This document shows, one piece after another, positions 26,669-36,003 of a stretch of DNA of 64,000 bases. The stretch comes from SAR324 cluster bacterium (GTDB taxonomy: Bacteria; SAR324; NAC60-12), in contig JANQJU010000064.1 of the NCBI GenBank assembly GCA_028281495.1, positions 62,001 through 126,000 on the forward strand, in the 5' to 3' direction. How positions within the stretch are numbered: position 1 is the first letter of the stretch; every line of letters starts with the position of its first letter. The notes beneath the pieces are model-generated. The model was not told the origin of the DNA and did no database searches. It saw only the letters and a program-made list of their open reading frames with translations. The position numbers and the translations under genes are program-made.

Positions 26669-28045
26669 TTAAAGTCCCAGATAGTAGCGATTTAATAAAA
26701 CCCAGGAAGTGTAGCCCAAAATTCCCAAAAGATAACAGCTGATAAGCCAAGAAAATTTAGGAATCCATAACTTAAAATCGAGTTTTGTGTTGTATAACAG
26801 AAGAAATAATAAAGGAGCCAGTGGAATGAAATATCGACCCTGAAGCCCGTCAATCCAAGGTTTGCCCACCGAATTCCACTTCAAATAGGCCGAAGTGATC
26901 ACAATGGCGCAGCTGCCCAAGAGCGTGATCAGCACTATTCCTTTTTGAAAGAAACTTACGACCAATCGCTCTCGGAAGTCGATTACGGCCACAAACACCA
27001 AGATTCCCCAATAAAGCTTCACGACCTTTGGGTCTAACGGTGTGTCCAACCAACCCAACACGCCGACAAACTCATGGGCCAACCCGCTCCAAGACGAAAT
27101 CAGGGTTTGTGCGGCGATTTGGAGATACATCCAAGTATTATTAAAAATATAGGCTGTTTGTCCTTCTATTGAGATATTTGTTTCTGCTGGGTTGGCGGGT
27201 ACGAACAAATCCCGAATCACCTCTGACCACGCTAAAAAAGTGATCAAACTACTGACCCCAAAAACAGTCAAAAAAACCCAGTAGTAACGTAGTGTGAGAC
27301 GCCGATGCTTGGGGATCATCAGGATCAAAAATAGTAAAGAAATGTAAGCATGTTTGGTCAAGATGAGCAGCCAGCCCACTCCAAACAACAGCCCCCACTT
27401 TGAGAAGGAAACAGGACGGGTGGAAAACGAAAGGTGTAAGATGAGAGAAGTCCAAAGAAAACCCAAGGCGTTGGTAGCGACATCCGCGGAAACCGAAGAA
27501 GCCATAAACAGTGACATTGGCATCAACGCCAACAGCACAAACACCCATTGAAACATCGGGAGCCATCGAATCGAAATCATGACAATGGCGAGCCAGACTG
27601 CGAGGTTGCTCAATCGGCCTGCATACAACATTACCAAGGGTGAAGCATCCCACGCCCTGGCGAAGGCGATACCTATCGATTGTGGAAAAAAGGGCACGGG
27701 CGAATACAGCCCCATATTGGGAAAATTGTAAAAGATTCGTTTTTCATCATTCAGGGGAAAGTTGAGGAAGTTCCAAATGTCTTCCCACGCCAGTTGTATT
27801 TCTGGATGCCCGGCAATTCCATTGGCAACCTTCGCGCCTGTGATTGCAATACTTTCAGGGAGATAACCTCCCACTCGTTTCCCTTCTTTGATTGCCAGCC
27901 ACTCCCCTTGGCCCACATGCACGGCTCGATAAAATTGTTCATACTCATCCGGGGCCTGAAAGGGGGGAGTGAGGAACACAAACGCGATTCCAAACAAGGA
28001 TCCTAAGATTACAAATATCATGTCAGGACGGAGCTTGAACGGCAT
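26669..28045 (-). CDS. DUF2142-family polytopic membrane protein
   Basis: 458 residues with about ten membrane spans. The family signature is the extracytoplasmic loop after span 1: PPFQAPDEYEQFYRAVHVGQGEW, in which DE and the Tyr/Phe pattern recall GT-C glycosyltransferases. Later marks are SVSADVATNALGF and LQGRYFIPLAPLLFLLL. Members occur with surface polysaccharide genes, though none is adjacent here. Its role may be lipid-linked sugar transfer (inference). First gene of a leftward run with the FolC pair, 35 bp apart. Confidence 0.82.
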   Translation of the reverse strand: MPFKLRPDMIFVILGSLFGIAFVFLTPPFQAPDEYEQFYRAVHVGQGEWLAIKEGKRVGGYLPESIAITGAKVANGIAGHPEIQLAWEDIWNFLNFPLNDEKRIFYNFPNMGLYSPVPFFPQSIGIAFARAWDASPLVMLYAGRLSNLAVWLAIVMISIRWLPMFQWVFVLLALMPMSLFMASSVSADVATNALGFLWTSLILHLSFSTRPVSFSKWGLLFGVGWLLILTKHAYISLLFLILMIPKHRRLTLRYYWVFLTVFGVSSLITFLAWSEVIRDLFVPANPAETNISIEGQTAYIFNNTWMYLQIAAQTLISSWSGLAHEFVGVLGWLDTPLDPKVVKLYWGILVFVAVIDFRERLVVSFFQKGIVLITLLGSCAIVITSAYLKWNSVGKPWIDGLQGRYFIPLAPLLFLLLYNTKLDFKLWIPKFSWLISCYLLGILGYTSWVLLNRYYLGL

Positions 28046-28257
28046 GAAGGCGAACCTGTCTTAAATTCAAAACATCGAGAAACCCAATAAACCAATAGGG
28101 AAAGATACAAAAAAATTACCCTTTCTGCTCAAGTTTTTCACCCGCTTGTCGATACTCAATATGAAAGCACATTGCGTAACCCATCCGGTGCGATTCTGGA
28201 GGATCGTGCTACATCACTAATTCATCATTAGGTTGTATTTCTCAGGAAGGAGACACC

Positions 28258-28446
28258 ATGTACGGAGCAGGCATAAATACGATTTCACATGATATGGAAA
28301 TTCGCGTGGACCAAGCAGTAGAATCGTTCATGAAAGGCATTGATCAGATGTTGCTGGAAGAACAATTACCCAAAACGCAGTGGGATTTTTCCCAAAAATC
28401 GGAGCCGTGGCAACTGCCCGAGGGAGAGGGCCATTGGGTCAATTGA
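28258..28446 (+). CDS. Unrecognised 62-residue small acidic protein
   Basis: GGAAGGAG stands seven bases before ATG 28258, an excellent ribosome site. The product is soluble and acidic, with one likely amphipathic helix (DMEIRVDQAVESFMKGIDQM) and a Trp-rich tail. No family is recognised. It stands alone on the plus strand between two leftward genes, and ends 20 bp before the stop of the kinase gene, converging on it. Confidence 0.6.
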   Translation: MYGAGINTISHDMEIRVDQAVESFMKGIDQMLLEEQLPKTQWDFSQKSEPWQLPEGEGHWVN

Positions 28447-28466
28447 AAGAATGTATAACAGAGGGA

Positions 28467-30026
28467 TCAGGGGGTGTGAGGCAACTCTGCTGAAATCACC
28501 GGATTCGAAGTGGTGTCAGTCGGTTGCATTTCCACAACACAATTCGGTAACGAGAAGGCAAAACGTACTCCTGTGTTGTTGGGAAGGTTTTCAGCGGTGA
28601 TTGTGCCACCGTGAGCTTCAATAATCTTTTTGCAAATGGCTAGGCCGAGGCCAGTGCCTTCGTCTTTACCGGCCGTTTGGAACGCCTGGAATAGTTTGGG
28701 ATAAATGCTTGCGGGGATGGGGCTGCCATTGTCTTGTACGGCGATTGAGAGTCCGGAGGCTTCTTCCAATTTGAATACAATGTGAATTTCTCCTTCGTCT
28801 TCATGTTCTAATTTGTCCCAGGCATTTTTGACAAGATTCACTAGAACCCGCATGATTTTTCCATCATCCATCCGCAATACTAATTTTTCGACAGCGGGCA
28901 AATCGTATTCTACCGGCAATTCATCGATAAATCCGAGGTTTACATCCAGTTGTGAGATCAACGCTTCCAAAGGGATGTGACGCAGGCCCAATTCGGTTTT
29001 ACCTTTAGCAAATTCCAGCAAATCGGTAGTCAAGCCACTGATCGTATTGGCTGCAACTTGGATACGCCGAATGAACATCAAACTTTTGACAACGTCGGTT
29101 GTGCTGATCGATTCTTTATCCAAGCTTTTCAAGATCAACTCCACGAACGACATGATTGCGCCATTGGCATTGCCAATATCATGACCAAATTCGGCCAAGG
29201 CGTGTCCTAACTCAATCAAGCGACGTTCTTGTTCTTTGGCCATTTCCAGGTCATGGATGGTTTTTTCCAGTTCTTGCTTGGAGGCTGCCAAAAGGTTGTT
29301 GGACTGTTCCAGTTCCCGTTTGGACTGTTCCAATTCATCCACTTTATGGGACAATTGCCCTTGCATGAATTGGAACCGACTCCATAAGTCTTCCAAAATG
29401 GTCACTCGTCGTTCTAAGGGACGTTGATGGGGTTTCGCATCGGGTAGGTGGATATCCTCAGTTTCCTGCTCTCTACGATACTTGGTGAATTGCTGACACA
29501 GCCGATCAATCGGCTTCACCAAACTCCGTGCCTTCAGCCACAACAGTACGGCAACCACCAACCCTCCTGCAGCCAAGCTGAACAACACCCGAATGGGCAT
29601 GATATAGGAAGGTGGTTGGGTTACTGTGAGAGTGCGCGTCACTACTAAAATGCCTTTAACCTCATTCTTTCCTACCGGCACTGACACACTGAATTCCGTG
29701 TCATCGATCCAATTGAAAAATCGATTGTTCGATTTCGGGCGCACCTCCCCGCTTTTATGAAGCTTTACCTTCCAGTCTCGATAAAGCAGATGAAATTGTC
29801 CTGACGTTTCCTGATCAATCAGTGCTTGAATGGCTGAGTTTTTCAACGACTCGCGCTTTTCTAAGATCTCGCTCACTTGGTCGGCTAAGGCATTGATCGC
29901 TACAAGATCTTCAACTGGAAGGTGGGAAACAGCAGGTTCACCCTTAAGAAATAGGAAAGAGAATCCAAACACTAAACCTGAAGACAGGAATCCTACCAAC
30001 AGCAAATTGAAAATTTTTCGTAACAT
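28467..30026 (-). CDS. Membrane sensor histidine kinase, orphan
   Basis: 519 residues. Two membrane spans (about 6-27 and 144-165) enclose a 115-residue periplasmic sensor. A long coiled coil (about 205-270, many Glu/Gln/Leu) leads to an atypical phospho-acceptor box AEFGHDIGNANGAI (H282). The ATPase has N-box LVNLVKNAWDKL, DNGSPIP and [18 protein letters not shown]. The GHDIGN box differs from the usual SHELR type. No response regulator is adjacent. It is divergent from ahcY, with 284 bp between the coding starts. Confidence 0.88.
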   Translation of the reverse strand: MLRKIFNLLLVGFLSSGLVFGFSFLFLKGEPAVSHLPVEDLVAINALADQVSEILEKRESLKNSAIQALIDQETSGQFHLLYRDWKVKLHKSGEVRPKSNNRFFNWIDDTEFSVSVPVGKNEVKGILVVTRTLTVTQPPSYIMPIRVLFSLAAGGLVVAVLLWLKARSLVKPIDRLCQQFTKYRREQETEDIHLPDAKPHQRPLERRVTILEDLWSRFQFMQGQLSHKVDELEQSKRELEQSNNLLAASKQELEKTIHDLEMAKEQERRLIELGHALAEFGHDIGNANGAIMSFVELILKSLDKESISTTDVVKSLMFIRRIQVAANTISGLTTDLLEFAKGKTELGLRHIPLEALISQLDVNLGFIDELPVEYDLPAVEKLVLRMDDGKIMRVLVNLVKNAWDKLEHEDEGEIHIVFKLEEASGLSIAVQDNGSPIPASIYPKLFQAFQTAGKDEGTGLGLAICKKIIEAHGGTITAENLPNNTGVRFAFSLPNCVVEMQPTDTTSNPVISAELPHTP

Positions 30027-30165
30027 GAGGCGTTTGCAGTGAAGTGAGTAAGGGACGGGAGATTGCTTTTCCCCTACCTTGACCCTTGAAATTACTCAAG
30101 TTCTTCAAAAGATAAAAATGTTTTAAAAAATTCATATCATAATATGTGAATTTTGTGATTTGCTC

Positions 30166-30193
30166 TTGATGTTTCTGAAGAGCCAGGTACAAT
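30166..30193 (+). promoter_or_regulatory. Candidate sigma-70 promoter of ahcY
   Basis: TTGATG (30166-30171), 16-bp spacer, TACAAT (30188-30193), giving a leader of about 110 nt before ATG 30311. An imperfect inverted repeat (AAATTCATAT...ATATGTGAATTT, about 30128-30154) lies just upstream. I see no sequence resembling an S-adenosylhomocysteine riboswitch in the leader. Confidence 0.4.
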
Positions 30194-30310
30194 GACGTTA
30201 ATTCTTCGATAGGAGGAAGACTTTGGTAATAACAGTAAGGCAAGTTCTTGATGTATGACCACAGTTCAATCTTAAACCACTTTAGGGAAAACTTTAGGAA
30301 AGGATCAGTT

Positions 30311-31606
30311 ATGGGTGACTACAAAGTACACGATCTCAGCTTAGCTGAATGGGGACGCAAGGAAATCGCGATTGCAGAAAATGAAATGCCCGGTTTGATG
30401 GAACTCCGCAAAGAGTACCAAGGTCAAAAACCGTTAGCAGGTGCTCGCATTACCGGTTCGTTGCATATGACGGTGCAAACCGCCGTGTTGATTGAAACCT
30501 TGGCCGATCTTGGAGCTGAGATTCGGTGGTCCTCTTGTAATATTTTCTCAACCCAAGACCATGCTGCAGCTGCGATTGCAAAAGCTGGTATTCCTGTTTT
30601 TGCATGGAAAGGTGAGAACGAAGAAGAATATTGGTGGTGTATTGAACAAACCTTACGTTGGCCTGACGGCAAAGGCCCCAACATGTTATTGGACGATGGA
30701 GGGGATTTGACGGGTTACGTGCACGAAAAATATCCAGAAATGTTAGAAGGAATTCGTGGCGTGTCAGAAGAAACCACCACAGGCGTGCATCGATTGTATC
30801 AAATGGCAGAGCAAGGCTCTTTGAAGCTGCCTGCCATCAACGTGAATGACTCGGTGACCAAAAGCAAATTTGATAATCTGTATGGATGTCGTGAATCCAT
30901 GATTGATGGTCTGCGTCGAGCCACTGACGTGATGGTCGCTGGAAAAGTTGCTGTGGTTGCAGGTTATGGTGATGTAGGCAAAGGGACGGCACATTCTTTA
31001 CGCGCTTCCGGTGCTCGTGTTTTGGTTACAGAAATTGATCCGATTTGTGCTTTGCAGGCTGCGATGGAAGGTTTTGAAGTGGTTCCTATGGCAGAAGCTG
31101 CTCCGTTGGCAGATATTTTTGTGACAGCGAGTGGTTGTAAAGGAGTGATTCGCCGTGAGCATTTGGATGCTATGAAGCACCAAGCCATTGTGTGTAACAT
31201 CGGCCACTTTGATATCGAAATCGATATCAAGTCTTTGGAAGACGATGAGGCAATCAAAAAAGAAAATGTGAAACCTCAAGTGGATCAATACATTTGGAAA
31301 GATGGAAAACGTGTGACCATCTTGGCTGAAGGGCGTTTGGTGAACTTGGGTTGTGCTACGGGGCATCCTAGTTTTGTGATGTCTGCGAGCTTCACCAATC
31401 AAGTCATGGCGCAAATCGAATTGTGGAACAATCATGAAAATTATGACAAGCAAGTTTACGTGCTGCCGAAAAAATTAGACGAGAAAGTCGCACGGTTGCA
31501 TTTGGCCAAATTAGGGGTTAAGTTGGAGACCCTTTCGGCTGAGCAATCGGAATATTTGGGCATCCCGTCGGAAGGTCCCTATAAACCAGATCACTACCGA
31601 TATTGA
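30311..31606 (+). CDS. ahcY: Adenosylhomocysteinase
   Basis: 431 residues from ATG 30311 (AAAGGA six bases upstream); the frame is open 63 bases further but lacks a ribosome site. NAD-dependent hydrolysis of S-adenosylhomocysteine to adenosine and homocysteine, closing the methylation cycle. Motifs: [17 protein letters not shown], the DDGGDLT active-site segment, [23 protein letters not shown]-binding [10 protein letters not shown] and the C-terminal [10 protein letters not shown] that closes the active site of the neighbouring subunit. Full length for the shorter bacterial form. Confidence 0.97.
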   Translation: MGDYKVHDLSLAEWGRKEIAIAENEMPGLMELRKEYQGQKPLAGARITGSLHMTVQTAVLIETLADLGAEIRWSSCNIFSTQDHAAAAIAKAGIPVFAWKGENEEEYWWCIEQTLRWPDGKGPNMLLDDGGDLTGYVHEKYPEMLEGIRGVSEETTTGVHRLYQMAEQGSLKLPAINVNDSVTKSKFDNLYGCRESMIDGLRRATDVMVAGKVAVVAGYGDVGKGTAHSLRASGARVLVTEIDPICALQAAMEGFEVVPMAEAAPLADIFVTASGCKGVIRREHLDAMKHQAIVCNIGHFDIEIDIKSLEDDEAIKKENVKPQVDQYIWKDGKRVTILAEGRLVNLGCATGHPSFVMSASFTNQVMAQIELWNNHENYDKQVYVLPKKLDEKVARLHLAKLGVKLETLSAEQSEYLGIPSEGPYKPDHYRY

Positions 31607-31613
31607 TCCTTCA

Positions 31614-31649
31614 AGAGTGGGCCTCCGTTGCCCAACAGAAGCCCACTCT
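31614..31649 (+). terminator. Hairpin after ahcY
   Basis: AGAGTGGGC pairs perfectly with GCCCACTCT (9 bp), and inside the loop GTTG pairs with CAAC, giving a two-tier stem starting 8 bases after the ahcY stop. It is followed by ATCTTGCC, a poor T-run. It may attenuate rather than fully stop transcription into the flavin reductase gene. Confidence 0.5.
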
Positions 31650-31673
31650 ATCTTGCCAAACAAATTGAGTAGT

Positions 31674-32150
31674 ATGAGTTTCGATTCCAAAGCCCTACGT
31701 CAAGTGTTAGGGCATTTTGCCACTGGGATTGCTGTGGCAACCACCCGTGACGAAACAGGGCAATTCGTCGGAGTCACGATCAATTCTTTCAATTCCGTTT
31801 CGCTTTCCCCACCGCTTGTTCTTTTCAGCTTAGAAAAACAATCCACTTTTTTTTCTACATTTCAGGCCAGTGGTTGTTTTGCCATCAACATCCTCACTAG
31901 CGAACAACAATTTTTATCAGACCGCTTTGCACGCCAAAAAGTGAACCAATTTGAAGGCGTTCGGATCTTCCAACAGCACACGGGGTCCCCCTTGCTGGAA
32001 AGTTGTCTGGCTACCTTGGATTGCGTCACGGTTTATCAATACGAAGGTGGAGACCATATTATTTTTGTGGGAGAGGTGAAAGCCATTCAATCGTTTACGG
32101 GAAAACCGTTGCTTTATTATCAAGGTCAATACACACAACTAACCGAATGA
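31674..32150 (+). CDS. Flavin reductase-like FMN-binding protein
   Basis: 158 residues from ATG 31674. Split-barrel flavin reductase domain throughout: LRQVLGHFATGIAVATT at the start, VGVTINSFNSVSLSPPLVLFSL, then SGCFAINIL and GGDHIIFVGEV. Members reduce flavin with NAD(P)H or act as the small component of two-component monooxygenases; no partner oxygenase is nearby. It lies 67 bp after ahcY and 6 bp before the lipoprotein gene, so it probably belongs to the same transcript. Confidence 0.88.
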   Translation: MSFDSKALRQVLGHFATGIAVATTRDETGQFVGVTINSFNSVSLSPPLVLFSLEKQSTFFSTFQASGCFAINILTSEQQFLSDRFARQKVNQFEGVRIFQQHTGSPLLESCLATLDCVTVYQYEGGDHIIFVGEVKAIQSFTGKPLLYYQGQYTQLTE

Positions 32151-32156
32151 GGCGTT

Positions 32157-33017
32157 ATGGGAGCGTATCGAAAACTATTTGTGCTATTGGTGATGGTCGG
32201 AGGTCTCATTGGCTGTTCTGGCCCTAAGGTGACTTTCCGCGAAGCCGCGGTTTTGCCTGGTGATCAAAAAGAAGCCCCCTATCCGCCGCAACCCAAGGAT
32301 CTGTTATCAGTACAACCATTTGTGGTGTTCGGCTCTGTTCAAATGGATACCGCGCTTTCAGCATCCCATAAAGATTTGAGTATGAGTTTTCTGAGATCCA
32401 TGTTGCAGGAGGAAGGATCGCTTCAGTTCATTCAGGAACGTCGAATCCAAACCGCACTCCAACGACCCGAATTTCAGAACTACTCCGGAACCTCTCCGAA
32501 GGATGTCGTTGCTTTGGCAACGCATTTGCGCGCCAAATACGCGGCAGTGGTGCAGATCATTCCCTCCAGAGAAAAGGTGGAAGATGGGGAATGGGCGACT
32601 TACATGACATTAGAAATTTATCAGTCCCCTTCTGGAAATAAGATCTTCAATCAATCCTTTGATTTTGTCTCTTCGAAAACCAAAGAGTTGTGGGAAAAGT
32701 TGAAGCCGGAAATGCAAGATGCCTTTCCGCTTCGAGGGTTCATTTCGGAAACACGCAACAATCGCACCTTCGCTCGTATTTCACTTGGAAAGGCTGACGG
32801 TGTTAAACCAAAACGGCTGTTTGGTATTTTTCGTCGAGACATTCAAGCCGTTACAAAGGAGGATGGCTCGACTGTACGTCGGACTATCTACTCTTCGGTC
32901 GGGCAACTTGAGATCACAGACGTGATGGAACGGGAATCGTGGGGAACCATTCGAGAGCGTGATCGGGGGAAAGTACTCAAAGGCGACGCGGTGTTTAGTA
33001 AAGCAGAACAAAGATGA
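32157..33017 (+). CDS. CsgG/FlgT-like lipoprotein
   Basis: 286 residues. Lipoprotein signal peptide with lipobox GLIGC (C20). A central segment (LRSMLQEEGSLQFIQERRIQ... then AKYAAVVQIIP) resembles the CsgG/LpoB fold, which includes outer-membrane assembly factors. The C-terminal part (ISLGKADGVKPKRLFGIFRR and VGQLEITDVMERES) resembles the C-terminal domain of the flagellar outer-membrane protein FlgT. Both resemblances are visual. GAGG precedes ATG 32157, and the gene ends in an ATGA overlap with the folate gene. Confidence 0.65.
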   Translation: MGAYRKLFVLLVMVGGLIGCSGPKVTFREAAVLPGDQKEAPYPPQPKDLLSVQPFVVFGSVQMDTALSASHKDLSMSFLRSMLQEEGSLQFIQERRIQTALQRPEFQNYSGTSPKDVVALATHLRAKYAAVVQIIPSREKVEDGEWATYMTLEIYQSPSGNKIFNQSFDFVSSKTKELWEKLKPEMQDAFPLRGFISETRNNRTFARISLGKADGVKPKRLFGIFRRDIQAVTKEDGSTVRRTIYSSVGQLEITDVMERESWGTIRERDRGKVLKGDAVFSKAEQR

Positions 33018-33607
33018 AGTCCATTCCGCCTTCTGACAAAAACCTCCTCCGGAAATCTCTCCTTCAGAAGCGCGCTCACCTTGGATCCGATGAACGCCAA
33101 TTGGCGTCTTTTCAAATTTACCACCATGCCTTGAAGTGGGAAGTCTTTCAGACGTCCCACACGATCCACATCTACTTAAACCAACCCGAGGAGGTAGCGA
33201 CCTCAGGTTGGATCGAGAGTGCTTGGGCACAGCAAAAAAAGGTGGTGGTGCCTTACCTACGACCTTCTTCTAAAACAATGGGGCATTCGCAGCTCGATAG
33301 CTTTCAGCAACTTCAGAACGGCCCCTTTAGCATTCCCGAACCCCATCCAAAGTACCGGGTCGACGTGGACTTAAAAACAGTGGATTTAGTGGTTGTTCCA
33401 GGAGTTGGGTTCGATAGGAAAGGAGGAAGGCTGGGATACGGTCAGGGGTATTATGACCGATTTTTGAGCCAAGTGCAGGCCCTTCGGGTGGGACTCGCGT
33501 TTGAATGTCAGATTGTAGATCAGGTGCCGCAGACGGAGCACGATGTCCGTATGCATTTCTTGATTAGTGAGACTGGGGTGCACCAAGTCGGGCGATCAAT
33601 ATGTTAG
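33014..33607 (+). CDS. fau: 5-formyltetrahydrofolate cyclo-ligase
   Basis: 197 residues. ATP-dependent conversion of 5-formyl-THF to 5,10-methenyl-THF. Key motifs: basic N-terminal LLRKSLLQKRAHL, the loop VVPGVGFDRKGGRLGYGQGY leading into YDRFL, and the late EHDVRMHFLI. Start overlaps the lipoprotein stop (ATGA). Its last bases overlap the convergent STAS gene by 4 bp in a shared TTAG. Together with ahcY and the FolC pair it gives the region a one-carbon-metabolism flavour. No 6S RNA gene, often a neighbour in proteobacteria, is visible upstream. Confidence 0.94.
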   Translation: MKSIPPSDKNLLRKSLLQKRAHLGSDERQLASFQIYHHALKWEVFQTSHTIHIYLNQPEEVATSGWIESAWAQQKKVVVPYLRPSSKTMGHSQLDSFQQLQNGPFSIPEPHPKYRVDVDLKTVDLVVVPGVGFDRKGGRLGYGQGYYDRFLSQVQALRVGLAFECQIVDQVPQTEHDVRMHFLISETGVHQVGRSIC

Positions 33608-33969
33608 TGAAAACTCGCCAAGGCTTCCTCTTCAGTTTGGTAAAAGGGACACACGCGGTCTAGTTGGGCGGAAGCAAGGAGGTCGGTGATGTCGTCAGAC
33701 ATGTTGCAGAACACAAGGTCGATTTGTTGTTTTTGTAAATGCGTATAGACTCGAATCAACCATCCCATCCCCAGAGACGTGATTCCACTCACCCCCTCTA
33801 AATTGAAAATCACTCCATAAACATCTTTGGTTTCAATGGACTTGATTAACTTATTCCAAGCTTTATTCAATTCATTGGAAATGATTTTCTGTTCCACATC
33901 CAAGGCTAAATCCCCTGTGATGGATAAAATACCAATATTGTCTTCCAAGCGATAATCGATTGTCATCAT
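33604..33969 (-). CDS. STAS-domain protein (anti-sigma-factor antagonist type)
   Basis: 121 residues, a single STAS domain. The phosphorylation loop reads GITSLGMGW: S65 sits at the position of the phosphorylated Ser of SpoIIAA/RsbV (DSSGLG there), with Thr in place of the preceding Asp. Such proteins are switched by RsbW-type kinases; the REC-RsbW-like fusion at 1315-2220 is a candidate partner. No anti-sigma or sigma gene is adjacent. Stop codons of this gene and fau share the bases TTAG. Confidence 0.88.
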   Translation of the reverse strand: MMTIDYRLEDNIGILSITGDLALDVEQKIISNELNKAWNKLIKSIETKDVYGVIFNLEGVSGITSLGMGWLIRVYTHLQKQQIDLVFCNMSDDITDLLASAQLDRVCPFYQTEEEALASFH

Positions 33970-34062
33970 GGACTCTACTTATGTTTGAAGTTCAGGAGGG
34001 TTAAAAGCACTATTTATCGTTCCTTAACACATTTTGAATGGTGAATCTATAAAGCGGTAGGG

Positions 34063-36003
34063 TTACCTGAGCAATTCAAGGCAAGTGGGTGATTGCAATT
34101 GAGAAACACACTCTCCCAAATCACACGCTTGTTTCCAATCTTGGCATGCTTCTGGAGCGAGGCGCTGTTGCCAGTAGGATTGGCCTCTCCCGATATAGAC
34201 GAAGGCCGCATTCGGTTCGAGTTCCAGGGCTTTGGTAAAATCGGCAATGGCCGCATCCAATTGTTTCATCTGTGCATGAGTTATGCCTCGATTGTAATAA
34301 GCTTGCATAGAAAGGGAACCGAGGGAAATGGCTTTTGAAAGATCCGCCAATGCGGGTTCGAGATTCCCCCGCTGTAGGTACAAGGTGCCACGATCTTCAT
34401 AGACGTCCGCATATTCTGGAAATTGACGGATTGCAGCCTCCCAATCTTGAAAGGCAGCCTCCCATTGACCGATTCGAGCATACGCAAACCCTCGATACCG
34501 ATACACTTCGGGCACGTGGACGGCTTGGAGCGCAACGTCGAAATCGGCAATCGCTCGATGGTACTCCTGCATCTTGAGGTAGGTGCGTCCTCGTTGAATC
34601 GAACTTCCCACAAAATAAGGTTTGAGCTGAAGGGCATGATTGAATTCAGCAAGCGCGCGATCAAATTGGTTGGCCTCGGAATAAATCATTCCCCGTCCGG
34701 TGTAGGCTTCAGGGAGATTCGGATTGAGCGACAAGGCCTTGTTGAGATAATCGAGCGATTGATCAAATTTCCTTTGTTCGAAATAGATTCCAGCTAAATT
34801 GTTATATGCCATCCATGATTGTGGGTTCTTACGTAGAGTGTCTTGCCACAAGCTTTCAAGGTCGTGATAGGCATGGGTTTGTTGCCATGTGAGGACGCTG
34901 AATAGGAGCAATACGGCCACTCCGATTCCTTGAAACAGTCGCAGTTGTTGAAACCTCTCAGCAAGCCGTATCCCGATTTCCGCAACCAAAATCAATATAC
35001 CCAAGCTCGCCAAGTACTGAAAATGATCTGCCACAAAGGAGTACCGAAACGGATAAACATTGAAAAAACCCAATGCCGGAAACAAAGTGCCTGCATAAAA
35101 TAATAGAGTCACCACCCCGCCTCGATATTGCCGGTGCCACATCCACAATACCGCGAACATGATGCAAGCCACAGCACCAATAGGCCAAAGGTCCACGAAA
35201 GAATTCAATTCCAGGTCCCAGCGAGGGTAGTTGAATATCAGTGGATAAGGCACTAGCAGCTTCTGTGCATAAAACAGCAGGGCTTTGCTCGCGATCAAAG
35301 TTCGTTGCCACCATTGGAAATCGAAGTCCACTCCGGTCGCCCCAACATGCGTGCGTTCCCACCAAACGGTGAGGAGGCCCATCGCCACAGCCAACCCGAA
35401 AAATGGAATCAGTCGAATCACCTTGGACCAATCGACACGGTGATGCCGATAATACAGCACCAATATCAAGACTGCAGGAAGGGTGGAGGTTACTGTTTTG
35501 CTCAACAATGCGAAAAAGAATAGGACGAGGGTGGAGACATAACGTTGCCAAGAGGGCGATTCGTCGTAACGCAGATAGTTCAGTAAGGCGGCTAAGTAAA
35601 ATAAGCCCGATAAGACATTCTTCCGCTCAGTGACCCATGCGACGGATTCCACATGAACGGGATGGAGGGCAAAAAGAAATGCCACCCACCATGCCCCTCG
35701 AACCTGCAATCGTTGTAAAACGATTCCCACCAAAACGGCGTTGGCTCCGTGAAGTAAAAGGTTGGTGACATGATAGCCCATAGGGTGCAGCCCCCAGAGC
35801 TGATATTCAACCCAGAATGTGGTGAAGACGAGTGGATAATATTGAGGTGTCTCGGTGGAAGCCCAGATACGCCACAAACCATCTAAGGTTCGAAGCAGAC
35901 CATTGTGAATAACATAATCATCATCATCCCAAATGAATCCGGCCTGTAAGGCTGGGAAATACGCGAGAAGCAGGAGCAGGAACAGCAGGAGGCTAATCCT
36001 CAT
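34063..36003 (-). CDS. TMTC-like polytopic membrane protein with C-terminal TPR repeats
   Basis: 646 residues from ATG 36003, which overlaps the end of the upstream kinase gene by 11 bp and lacks a ribosome site (coupled translation). The N-terminal 390 residues have about ten spans; the first loop carries FIWDDDDYV and later [20 protein letters not shown], the conserved acidic and HPVH features of TMTC-type GT-C glycosyltransferases. Residues about 415-630 hold six TPR units (for example [20 protein letters not shown]). Likely an O-glycosyltransferase of exported proteins (family inference). It closes the binding-protein/kinase operon. Confidence 0.85.
   Translation of the reverse strand: MRISLLLFLLLLLAYFPALQAGFIWDDDDYVIHNGLLRTLDGLWRIWASTETPQYYPLVFTTFWVEYQLWGLHPMGYHVTNLLLHGANAVLVGIVLQRLQVRGAWWVAFLFALHPVHVESVAWVTERKNVLSGLFYLAALLNYLRYDESPSWQRYVSTLVLFFFALLSKTVTSTLPAVLILVLYYRHHRVDWSKVIRLIPFFGLAVAMGLLTVWWERTHVGATGVDFDFQWWQRTLIASKALLFYAQKLLVPYPLIFNYPRWDLELNSFVDLWPIGAVACIMFAVLWMWHRQYRGGVVTLLFYAGTLFPALGFFNVYPFRYSFVADHFQYLASLGILILVAEIGIRLAERFQQLRLFQGIGVAVLLLFSVLTWQQTHAYHDLESLWQDTLRKNPQSWMAYNNLAGIYFEQRKFDQSLDYLNKALSLNPNLPEAYTGRGMIYSEANQFDRALAEFNHALQLKPYFVGSSIQRGRTYLKMQEYHRAIADFDVALQAVHVPEVYRYRGFAYARIGQWEAAFQDWEAAIRQFPEYADVYEDRGTLYLQRGNLEPALADLSKAISLGSLSMQAYYNRGITHAQMKQLDAAIADFTKALELEPNAAFVYIGRGQSYWQQRLAPEACQDWKQACDLGECVSQLQSPTCLELLR

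Noticed and set aside
29944-30243. 99-residue minus-strand frame upstream of the sensor kinase
   Set aside because: It starts at a TTG without a ribosome site, overlaps the kinase's signal region in another frame and covers the ahcY promoter.
30194-30310. S-adenosylhomocysteine riboswitch in the ahcY leader
   Set aside because: Looked for because ahcY leaders often carry one; the conserved core was not seen and the leader is short and AT-rich.
33014-33607. 6S RNA next to the 5-formyl-THF cyclo-ligase gene
   Set aside because: In many proteobacteria ssrS precedes this gene, but here an overlapping lipoprotein gene occupies that place.
34063-35400. Long plus-strand frames across the TPR region
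   Set aside because: They are mirror frames of the repeats in the minus-strand TMTC-like gene, without ribosome sites.
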